DNA from: Coccinella septempunctata
Taxonomy: Eukaryota; Arthropoda; Insecta; Coleoptera; Coccinellidae
Assembly: GCF_907165205.1 (NCBI RefSeq)
Contig: NC_058192.1
Location: forward strand, 16,616,001 to 16,680,000
Direction: 5' to 3'
DNA: 64,000 nt
The notes under the pieces were generated by a model. The model worked only from the letters and a program-made list of their open reading frames with translations, searched no databases and was not told the origin of the DNA. Of this stretch, positions 15,101 to 27,100 are shown piece by piece; position 1 is the first letter of the stretch; the number at the start of each line of letters is the position of its first letter. The translations under genes and the position numbers were made by a program.

Positions 15101-18100
15101 GTGAACACCCCTTAACGCTCAATCGATTCGTAACGTAACGTTACGATTTCATTTACGATCACTTCTTCAAGTCTTTATTGGCCGCTTAATTGGTCTTGTT
15201 AATCTCTAGATCGCCACGGACTTTGGGTCATGGGGTTGTGCGTCTTCTCATTAAGAACTGCACAGTTAGGGCTCATGCCCACTATTCCTCGACATATTAT
15301 TTTGTCTTTTTAATCAATCAGTGGAGAAGATATATAGAATCAGGGCCGCCCCGGCAGAATTGTATTTCATCACCTTGCTATGAATCATTTTTATAAATTG
15401 ATGGATATGTCGCAGTGAGTCTAAAAAAACTCTACGAAATAAAGGAACACATGAAAGTAATGTATGTAATGTTAAAAAAATAAATACAAAATTATCAGAA
15501 TCAGTTGAGTCCTCTGAAAGTTTTCACAAAAAAACTAAATTATTTGAGTAGGTACCATTTGGAGGATAATATATTTGCAGTGGTTTATAGTAGAAAAAAT
15601 ATTAAAGCATTCCTGACATGTCTTTCTGTACTTCACTCACATCTGACAAAGTTACGTAATGCCGGGACCCTCCGTATACAGGGTGAGTCTTTGACTCGTA
15701 TAAGTATTTTAACAATAGTTGAGGTCAAAAGGAACACTTTTTCCCTATACCATTTTATCCGAATCGTCTCGGTTTAAAAGATACAGGCTATTGAAAAAAC
15801 ATAAAAAAATGTTCAGTTCTATCTCACAAACGGTTTTATCGAATGAAATGAATTTCGGAATGTAGCTTTCCATTTATTTGATGGATCTTGTTCGAACACA
15901 AGATATCACACACGTCTTCCAGTTCTCTCATTATGTCCATTACCTACCATAAAAACACCAAAAATTCAATGAACCTAAATCTTGAAAGAAAGTTGGACGC
16001 TATTTGATGAATATTTGAACGTTTTGTAAAATAACAGCAGTCTTCATATTTTCTCGTACAATGCGTCGTTTTCGAGTAATTTGATGTTCAAAAATCAAAA
16101 ATTATATGTGACATTTGAAAAATTGGGTACTTTGGCTGAATACAACTCTGTTTAAAAGATCCAAAAATCAGTAGTGTCACAGATTTACCTTGTTAATCTG
16201 AAGGTAATTTTGTTTTTCCAGGGCTGGCACATCTTAAAATGGCTATATAAATCTTTTTATAAGGGCCGAATCGAGAAAATGGTACAAGAAGAAATTATTA
16301 CTTTTGACCTCAAGAATCTACTGTTAAATTATTTGTATGAGTGAAAGACTCACCCTGTATTGGAAATATCGGAAATAATTGAGAAATATGGAGAATTTTT
16401 GAGGAATACAGTTAGTATGGTGCAAATATATGAAATAAATTCATTTTTGTCAAAAAAAAAAAAAATTTCAATTCAAAATACTGGAACAGAGGTCTGTTTA
16501 TATTTCGGATTACCCAATTTTTGACATTCTTTTTTAAATGGCCTTGATGATGTTATTTTTTTTATTGTTTTGTTCATTGGAAGTCTGGAGCTGGAGAGTG
16601 AGCTGTAGATGGCGCAGTTGTGAGAATAGCTCTGAAGGGGGGCACCATAAACCTTAAGGTCATTAATGTCATGTAACACCTCAATTCGAAGATCTTTCAG
16701 TTACTAATTCAATGGTATCAATTATTGTATGATCTATTTCTACAGGGTGAATACAAACATCTTTATTGTTTCACTCTCATATTTTCTTTTTATATCATTA
16801 TTCTTTATCATGTTTAATGTAAAAAAATACAATTACTCGAATTGATGACCTTCGGCAATAATGAGAAAGACGTCAATTAACTCTTTTCTAACATTTTTCA
16901 AGAATTCAGTAGTTATTCATTCCCGGGGTTTGAGTGTTTCGAAGATATTTAAAAAAAAAATAACCCTGCACAAATTTTGCCGAGAACGTTGTCATCATTA
17001 TGGTATTAGTTACCACTAATGCACATGGACAAGCCCCAACTTTGCCGCATTCGAACGCACGCTGCAAACATGTGCACCACCATAACGTCCCATAGGGGCA
17101 CATAGGGGTGGATCGGCACCACGATGGACGATGGAGATCCGGCAGCCACCCTCTGCCCCCCACCGCCCCGTCGGTTCGCAAATACCAAGGGGGTGTTTTC
17201 CATCCCTTGCGCCGGGTGCGACGGACGGGAAAATAACGAGGGTTGTCGGGAATACAATTCACCCCACGCTTCATGACGGGGAGCGCGGGAGGTGAAGGAG
17301 GAACGGGGAAGGTTGGTGGGTGGAAACGCCGCCGAGGGGCTTCATGACTATGCCGCCCGTTTCGCCCTTGAAACGTCTGTTATGGCCGAAGAAATTGGAT
17401 TCCTTTTCGGAAATGACGTATCGGTGTGTTTGCGCAAACTTGGGAACTTACGCGTTCGATGTATTTGCTTTGAGGCCAGTGCGAATTATATCTATACTCC
17501 CTTCACTTTTATTTTAGCACTCGGTTGGCCATGGAAATTTTGACACATTTCACTCTGTATAGTACAAAAAGTGAGGTTAAGAGGCTTGTCAAAACATTTT
17601 TTGGTATTGGGCTATGTTGCCCGTTCTACGTGAAAGTTTCTGTTATTACGTATTTTATCACAATGTCGAATCTCTTCGGAAAATATGTGACGAACATAAT
17701 TGAAGTTTATACAAACTGATTGAAGGCATACCAAATCCAGTTATGTGAATGGAAAATACAAAAGATCAGTATAATATCATAATATGCACTAGCTTGAGGA
17801 GAGTTAATGTTCGTTATCTTCTTTGGCTAAAGTTTGAATACGTTACATCAGTTATAGATTTCAAAAATATTAAACCGAAGATGAAATGCATATAATGCAG
17901 TGATTGGGAATGGGTATCTCCCGAAGGAATTATCAGATAATTACAAGAATGTTAAATTCTTAACTCCGCCTGCAGTATCGTCGGGTGGATTGAGTAACTC
18001 GATGGTACTGTTGCCGGTCCCAAGCCCGGATAAAGGAGGAGGGTTATAGCAGCAGGCTAGCTCCCTGCTATATGTGAAAAACTCAACTTGCTAAAAAGCC

Positions 18101-21100
18101 TAAACATCGCCTCGGAAACATGGACGGATTCACTGGTAAACGACAAAAGCAGAAAAAAAGGATAATGAATATGGGAACATGGAACGTACAGGGAGTAAAA
18201 CACAAAATCGACATGGTTGTATCAGAAGTGGAAAAACTTGGAATAGATGTAGTTACTCTCACTGAGACAAAGAAAAAAGGCAGTGGTACAGAACGAATTG
18301 GTAAATACCTTCATATTTACAGCGGTATACCGAAAGAAGAACGAGCCAAGAGAGGAGTATCCGTTCTATTAAAGGCAACACTTAAGAACAAAGTAACCAA
18401 CTACGAAATGATCAATGAGAATATATTGACGGTAAACATCAGGATTCATCAACACGATCTTACCCTGATTGCGGTATACGCTCCTTCCGATGATGAATCT
18501 ATCGCTAACAAGGATTCATTTTTCGAGATCCTCAATGAAGTTATCAACAAAATTGGGAATTCAAGAGAAATTATTATGATGGGTGATTTCAACAGCCGAA
18601 CAGGACGAGTATTCAACAGTGATATTGTAGGCCCATTCGGAGAAGATCAAATGAACGATAATGGACATAGACTCATACAATTATGTGAAACTAACAACAT
18701 GAAAATTACCAACGGCTTTTTTCAACATAAACATATACATCGGTACACCTGGGAACAACCTACACGTAATCTTAAGTCGATAATCGATTACTTTATCATC
18801 AAACAAAATTCAAACATACAGATGAATGACGTCAGAGTACTAAGGGGAGCTTTTGGTGGCGGATCAGATCATTTTTTAGTACGGGCCAAAGTATTTTTTC
18901 CAGCAAGGCGTCAGGTAAGGAGTAGAGATGATGAATTTATTGGCTTACATAAACTGTCACATACCGAATATAATCTCGATAGCTTTATGCACGACAGCAC
19001 AGTGTTATTATACCAACAACGACTAAATAGTAAGCTAGTAACAGACATTCAAGAACGAACATTCCGCGAAACCTATGATAATATCATTTCAAGTATACAC
19101 GAAGCTGCTCAAGAATCGCTAGGAACAAGAAAACAATATGAAAGCAATAAATTATGGTGGAATGAAAAAATTGCCGATTTAGTAAAACTAAAGAAAGACT
19201 TATATCTGAAATGGTTAACAACAAAAAACCCTAATGATCTCGAACAGTACAGGATAATAAAACGTGAGGCAAGAAAATTAATACAAAAAGAAAAAAATCA
19301 GCTTTGGGATAAAAAATGTAATGATGTCAATGCTTACATTGGAGGACGGAAAAATGCGGAAGCTTGGAGATTTTTAAAGTCGGTTCGAACATCACATAAA
19401 GAAAAAGCCCCTCTGCAGGTAATAAAGACTGAAGCTTGGGTAAATCACTATAAAAGGTTGCTGACCGAGGACAGACAGGAATATTTGAGCAGATCAACCC
19501 CTGAAGAAATATCTATACAGGGTGAAACGATTGAAATCACGGAGGATATGGTCAAAAAGGCCATCAAAGGTTTGAAAAATGGGAGAGCTTGTGGACCTGA
19601 AGGCATATACACTGAACTCCTTAAGAATGGAACAGAGAAGTTATTCAGAATGATAACATATATATTCAACTTATGCATTAATGGACATCCTGTACCTGAG
19701 CAATGGAAATCGGCCTATATAACATCCATATATAAGAAAGGTGATAGAAAACGATGCGAAAACTACAGAGGACTATCAGTAACTAGCACATTCAGTAGAC
19801 TGTACGGAAAAGTATTACGAGATCTAATAGAGGAAGAATTTAAGGATGAGGAGGAAGAAGAGCAAAGTGGATTTCGTGCAGGAAGAACATGTAATGATAA
19901 TATATTCTGCCTCAAGCAGATTATTGAGAAGAAAACAGGAACTAACAGAGAAGTACACATTACATTCGTAGATTTACACCAAGCCTACGATACAATTCCA
20001 ACAGAAAAACTTTGGGAAGTACTGAAAAGCACAAACATCAACCACACTCTGATTACAGCTCTACAGAATCTATACAATGGTATAAAATCGTGCATAAAAA
20101 TAGGAAGATATGTTACTGATGAATTCACTGTCACTAAAGGTTTGAGGCAGGGTTGTTGTATATCACAGACATTGTTCAAAGTATATGTGGCAGCGGCCTT
20201 GAAACAATGGAAAAGAAAAGTTCATGGCATGGGAATAGAACTTAACAACACAACCCTCTATACCCTGCAGTTTGCCGATGATCAGGCAATAATATCCAAT
20301 GATAAGGAAGATATGGAATATATGGTACGCAAACTAATTGAAGAGTACGAGATTTGGGGTTTGAAGGTCAACATTCAAAAAACCAAGTATCTGTGTGTCG
20401 GCGGAGAAGCAAGTGATCTCACGATGAATGATGGAAAAATAATAACACACTGCCAGAACTACAACTATCTGGGAGTTATTTTTGACTCGACCGGAACGGA
20501 CAATCATGAAATAGAGAGAAGAATAACCACAGCAAAAAAGGCAATATCCTGTCTCAACGGCATATTATGGAATAAAAATATAACTAAAAGAAGAAAGTTC
20601 AACATTTATGAAACCTTAGTGAAAAGCAGTCTATTGTATGGGTCAGAGAATTGGAGACTAACTGAAAAATATAAGAGAAAATTGGAAGCAGTTGAAATGG
20701 ACGCAATGAGAAGATCGCTCAGGATATCAAGGAGGGAAAGAATCAGAAATGAGACCGTTAAAGAAATGATGGGTATTGAAGGAACCCTAATGGATGACAT
20801 CGAGAAAAGACAGCTGATATGGTACGGCCACATACAACGTATGTCAGAAACGAGACTCCCAAAGCAAGTAATGAACTGGCAGCCCGCAGAACGTAGGAAG
20901 AGAGGAAGACCAAAGACCAGTTGGAAACAGGGCGTCGTTAAAGCTATGAGCACAAGAAACTTGCAAGAACTGGACTGGGAAGATAGAAGAAGATGGAGGC
21001 AGGGCGTCGGACAACGTCGGAAGACGTTCTGAACCGGCATATATATATATATATATATAAATTCTTCAACAAAAATCATCTTGCATCAATGTAACTAAAA

Positions 21101-24100
21101 GGAAGTATAGGTATAGGAGTATAGTTACGTCAAATAATAAGAAATGAAATAAAACATGAAAATATTAATGATGAACATACAATAACACGCTGAAAGTGTG
21201 AGGGAAATGAGTTTAAATAAGAATAATAACAAAAACCGGTGTGAACCTAGCAGACCGTTTCCAGCAGACCGTTCGACGGAAACACCCGAACGCGGTGACC
21301 AGTGGCGTACAGCCAAAATTTTATAACACGGAAACTATTCGCCGGAGCATAACCATATTTGGTACGTAGGATCGTTATATCGATGTGATTAACCACAAAA
21401 AAAATCAGCGACTCGCATAGGGATCCAGGGGGTGTTTCGACATCCCCTAAATTTCAAAATTTTATAACACGGAAACTATTCGCCGGAGCATAACCATATT
21501 TGGAATGTAGGATCTTTATATCGATGTGATTAACCACAAAAAAAAATCAGCGACTCGCATAGGGATCCAGGGGGTGTTTCGTCATCCCCTAAATTTCAAA
21601 ATTTTATAACACGGAAACTATTCGCCGGAGCATAACCATATTTGGAAGGTAGGATATTTATATCGATGTGATTAACCACAAAAAAAATCAGCGACTCGCA
21701 TAGGGATCCAGGGGGTGATTCGTCATCCCCTAAATTTCAAAATTTCATAACACGGAAACTATTCGCCGGAGCATAACCATATTTGGTACGTAAGATCGTT
21801 ATAACGATGAGATTAACCACACAAAAAATTAGCGACTCGCATAGGGATCCAGGGGGTGTTTCGTCATCCCCTAAATTTCAAAATTTTATAACACGGAAAC
21901 TATTCGCCGGAGCATAACCATATTTGGAATGTAGGATCTTTATATCGATGTGATTAACCACAAAAAAAATCAGCGACTCGCATAGGGATCCAGGGGGTGT
22001 TTCGTCATCCCCTAAATTTCAAAATTTTATAACACGGAAACTATTCGCCGGAGCATAACCATATTTGGTACGTAGGATCGTTATATCGATGTGATTAACC
22101 ACAAAAAAAATCAGCGACTCGCATAGGGATCCAGGGGGTGTTTCGTCATCCCCTAAATTTCAAAATTTTATAACACGGAAACTATTCGCCGGAGCATAAC
22201 CATATTTGGAATGTAGGATCTTTATATCGATGTGATTAACCACAAAAAAAATCAGCGACTCGCATAGGGATCCAGGGGGTGTTTCGTCATCCCCTAAATT
22301 TCAAAATTTTATAACACGGAAACTATTCGCCGGAGCATAACCATATTTGGAAGGTAGGATATTTATATCGATGTGATTAACCACAAAAAAAATCAGCGAC
22401 TCGCATAGGGATCCAGGGGGTGATTCGTCATCCCCTAAATTTCAAAATTTCATAACACGGAAACTATTCGCCGGAGCATAACCATATTTGGTACGTAAGA
22501 TCGTTATAACGATGAGATTAACCACACAAAAAATTAGCGACTCGCATAGGGATCCAGGGGGTGTTTCGTCATCCCCTAAATTTCAAAATTTTATAACACG
22601 GAAACTATTCGCCGGAGCATAACCATATTTGGAATGTAGGATCTTTATATCGATGTGATTAACCACAAAAAAAATCAGCGACTCGCATAGGGATCCAGGG
22701 GGTGTTTCGTCATCCCCTAAATTTCAAAATTTTATAACACGGAAACTATTCGCCGGAGCATAACCATATTTGGTACGTAGGATCGTTATATCGATGTGAT
22801 TAACCACAAAAAAAATCAGCGACTCGCATAGGGATCCAGGGGGTGTTTCGTCATCCCCTAAATTTCAAAATTTTATAACACGGAAACTATTCGCCGGAGC
22901 ATAACCATATTTGGAATGTAGGATCTTTATATCGATGTGATTAACCACAAAAAAAATCAGCGACTCGCATAGGGATCCAGGGGGTGTTTCGTCATCCCCT
23001 AAATTTCAAAATTTTATAACACGGAAACTATTCGCCGGAGCATAACCATATTTGGTACGTAAGATCGTTATAACGATGAGATTAACCACACAAAAAATCT
23101 GCGACTCGCATAGGGATCCAGGGGGTGTTTCGTCATCCCCTAAATTTCAAAATTTTATAACACGGAAACTATTCGCCGGAGCATAACCATATTTGGAATG
23201 TAGGATCTTTATATCGATGTGATTAACCACAAAAAAAATCAGCGACTCGCATAGGGATCCAGGGGGTGTTTCGTCATCCCCTAAATTTCAAAATTTTATA
23301 ACACGGAAACTATTCGCCGGAGCATAACCATATTTGGTACGTAGGATCGTTATATCGATGTGATCAACCACAAAAAAAATCAGCGACTCGCATAGGGATC
23401 CAGGGGGTGTTTCGTCATCCCCTAAATTTCAAAATTTTATAACACGGAAACTATTCGCCGGAGCATAACCATATTTGGAAGGTAGGATATTTATATCGAT
23501 GTGATTAACCACAAAAAAAATCAGCGACTCGCATAGGGATCCAGGGGGTGATTCGTCATCCCCTAAATTTCAAAATATTATAACACGGAAACTATTCGCC
23601 GGAGCATAACCATATTTGGAAGGTAGGATCTTTATATCGATGTGATTAACCACAGAAAAAATCAGCGACTCGCATAGGGATCCAGGGGGTGTTTCGTCAT
23701 CCCCTAAATTTCAAAATTTTATAACACGGAAACTATTCGCCGGAGCATAACCATATTTGGAATGTAGGATCTTTATATCGATGTGATTAACCACAAAAAA
23801 AATCAGCGACTCGCATAGGGATCCAGGGGGTGATTCGTCATCCCCTAAATTTCAAAATTCGTCATCATCATCATCACCCCCTGGATCCCTATGCGAGTCG
23901 CTGATTTTTTTTGTGGTTAATCACATCGATATAAAGATCCTACATTCCAAATATGGTTATGCTCCGGCGAATAGTTTCCGTGTTATAAAATTTTGAAATT
24001 TAGGGGATGACGAAACACCCCCTGGATCCCTATGCGAGTCGCTGATTTTTTGTGTGGTTAATCTCATCGTTACAACGATCTTACGTACCAAATATGGTTA

Positions 24101-27100
24101 TGCTCCGGCGAATAGTTTCCGTGTTATGAAATTTTGAAATGTAGGGGATGACGAATCACCCCCTGGATCCCTATGCGAGTCGCTGATTTTTTTTGTGGTT
24201 AATCACATCGATATAAAGATCCTACATTCCAAATATGGTTATGCTCCGGCGAATAGTTTCCGTGTTATAAAATTTTGAAATTTAGGGGATGACGAAACAC
24301 CCCCTGGATCCCTATGCGAGTCGCTGATTTTTTTTGTGGTTAATCACATCGATATAAAGATCCTACATTCCAAATATGGTTATGCTCCGGCGAATAGTTT
24401 CCGTGTTATAAAATTTTGAAATTTAGGGGATGACGAATCACCCCCTGGATCCCTATGCGAGTCGCTGATTTTTTGTGTGGTTAATCTCATCGTTATAACG
24501 ATCTTACGTACCAAATATGGTTATGCTCCGGCGAATAGTTTCCGTGTTATGAAATTTTGAAATTTAGGGGATGACGAAACACCCCCTGGATCCCTATGCG
24601 AGTCGCTGATTTTTTGTGTGGTTAATCTCATCGTTACAACGATCTTACGTACCAAATATGGTTATGCTCCGGCGAATAGTTTCCGTGTTATGAAATTTTG
24701 AAATGTAGGGGATGACGAATCACCCCCTGGATCCCTATGCGAGTCGCTGATTTTTTTTGTGGTTAATCACATCGATATAAAGATCCTACATTCCAAATAT
24801 GGTTATGCTCCGGCGAATAGTTTCCGTGTTATAAAATTTTGAAATTTAGGGGATGACGAAACACCCCCTGGATCCCTATGCGAGTCGCTGATTTTTTTTG
24901 TGGTTAATCACATCGATATAAAGATCCTACATTCCAAATATGGTTATGCTCCGGCGAATAGTTTCCGTGTTATAAAATTTTCAAATTTAGGGGATGACGA
25001 ATCACCCCCTGGATCCCTATGCGAGTCGCTGATTTTTTGTGTGGTTAATCTCATCGTTATAACGATCTTACGTACCAAATATGGTTATGCTCCGGCGAAT
25101 AGTTTCCGTGTTATGAAATTTTGAAATTTAGGGGATGACGAATCACCCCCTGGATCCCTATGCGAGTCGCTGATTTTTTTTGTGGTTAATCACATCGATA
25201 TAAAGATCCTACATTCCAAATATGGTTATGCTCCGGCGAATAGTTTCCGTGTTATAAAATTTTGAAATTTAGGGGATGACGAAACACCCCCTGGATCCCT
25301 ATGCGAGTCGCTGATTTTTTTTGTGGTTAATCACATCGATATAAAGATCCTACATTCCAAATATGGTTATGCTCCGGCGAATAGTTTCCGTGTTATAAAA
25401 TTTTGAAATTTAGGGGATGTCGAAACACCCCCTGGATCCCTATGCGAGTCGCTGATTTTTTTTGTGGTTAATCACATCGATATAACGATCCTACGTACCA
25501 AATATGGTTATGCTCCGGCGAATAGTTTCCGTGTTATAAAATTTTGGCTGTACGCCACTGGTCACCGCGTTCGGGTGTTTCCGTCAAACGGTCTGCTGGA
25601 AACGGTCTGCTAGGTTCACACCGGTATAACAAAATATGTATTACCCATATTCATTTCTTCGTTTTATTTTATCTTCAACTGGATGCAAGAAGATCGAGAA
25701 GAAGATATAGCAAAGGAGGTGCAATTAATTTCAAAGCCTATATGGAAAGGGTGCTGTAGTGAAACGAAATTTTACGTAAACATATTTTACATTGACCCGA
25801 AACAGCGGAAACAATTAAGATGGAAGACGAACATATTCAATTTGAAATGCTGAAATAATAAAATCACAATAATCCTCAATAATTCCATGTTTTTTTAGCA
25901 AAAAATTTTTTTGCGTAATCAGAATCATAAGCCATTCAAAATTTCAAATTCAATATGTAGGTACCTCAAACAAGTGATGATCTGAATCGAAATTTTTCCA
26001 TAAAATCACGTGGAAAGAAATTATAATCTGTTTCCCGTTCAAAATCTCAGTAGGAAATGTAAACGCCGGAGTCCCACAGATATCTTTGTATAATAGAAGA
26101 GAACAGAGATAAAAATCTCAACAGAGAATACTGTCTTCCTGTATACCCAAGTGTAGGGGATATTGAATTTGTTTACAGAATGAAATTAAATATTCATATC
26201 GACGGGCATCTTCTTCGTGATAAATGAGGTGAACGAATACTATAGGTACTATATCTATATTTGGCCACGAAAGATTGGTTTGAATATTTCTCATCAATTA
26301 TACAGGGTGTTCAAAGGTGAGGATTTTTTTGACAGAAGGTAGAACTAATCAAAATAATTCGTTTAACCAAAAATTGTCTATATAAAATATTCAATATAGC
26401 TGAGATACAACCCCTAGAAGTTCGACAAACTGTGGACTGGTGACTAGGCATCGCAAAAACGAAACAAAACATAAACATATGGCTGGACAATGAATGGTTC
26501 AGGCCCAAGTTAATCGGATTAGATGCATCAGGTCACTTTTGAGAGAATTGTTGTATCGTGCAATTTAGGGTGAAAATCGAGGCAGTTTCTTGAAAGTGCT
26601 ATGATGTTTCCCCATTTCATCCCATTTTTACGACGTCTGTTGGAATGTTCGAACAAGAAGATGCCCATTGTGAAAAAATTCGTGAATAATTTGGACGAAT
26701 TCTATTGGTGAGATTTTGAAGTACTTATTATTCTATTCTTTACACTTGTGTCCTATGTGTCTTCTGTACGTTGTTATCGGAATGTGCCTTTTCATATACA
26801 TAATCGTATAAGTTACAGAAAAATAATGAAAACAATTCGGCAATCCTAAGTTATCATTTTCATAACCACGTAAATATCGAACGTGCCAATATCCTAAACG
26901 AAACCACATGGTCGAATCAGGAGATAAGTTTTTTCCCGCTGCTCTGCGATAATTCAGTTAACAAACTGTCTAGGGTCGTATTAGGATCTCTTTCAGTTTT
27001 CATTTTCAAATTTTTTTTTCAAATAGGTCATTTTGAAAGTTTTGTATAGGTGATTTTTGGTGGAACACTTCATTTTGACCAGTTTTACCTTCTGTTGACA

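Larger units (their letters stand above)
17960..21059 (+). mobile_element. RTE-clade non-LTR retrotransposon (LINE), apparently full length
   Basis: The leader includes CCCAAGCCCGGATAAAGGAG, typical of RTE 5' regions, followed by one long ORF (18120-21032) and a 3' end in an AT microsatellite (21039-21059), as RTE elements often have. The ORF has no stop or frameshift, which suggests a recent insertion. The exact 5' boundary is approximate, and I could not define a target-site duplication. Confidence 0.85.
21235..25625. mobile_element. Foldback-type DNA transposon with satellite-filled inverted arms
   Basis: The 80-bp unique ends (21235-21314 and 25546-25625) are inverted copies with one visible mismatch, starting ACCGGTGTGAACCTAGCAGA. 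Between them, two inverted arrays of ~141-bp monomers face each other, 18 monomers on the left and 12 on the right, with a ~38-bp loop. A perfect 9-bp direct duplication ATAACAAAA flanks the element. Nine-base duplications and internally repeated long inverted repeats are known for Drosophila Foldback and many MULE-type elements. It has no coding sequence, so it must be mobilised in trans. Confidence 0.88.

Noticed and set aside
16906..17274. 122-codon minus-strand frame in the GC island
   Set aside because: Three overlapping frames exist on two strands, which is expected from GC-rich sequence lacking stops. No domain recognised.
21315..25545. CRISPR-like regular spacing of repeats
   Set aside because: The ~141-bp units are contiguous with no unique spacers, occur in an insect intron and form two inverted arrays. 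This is satellite-type repetition inside a transposon.
24900..25759. Open frames of 71-74 codons in the right foldback arm and its edge
   Set aside because: They simply read through the tandem monomer or the transposon end and repeat with the monomers. No independent coding signal.
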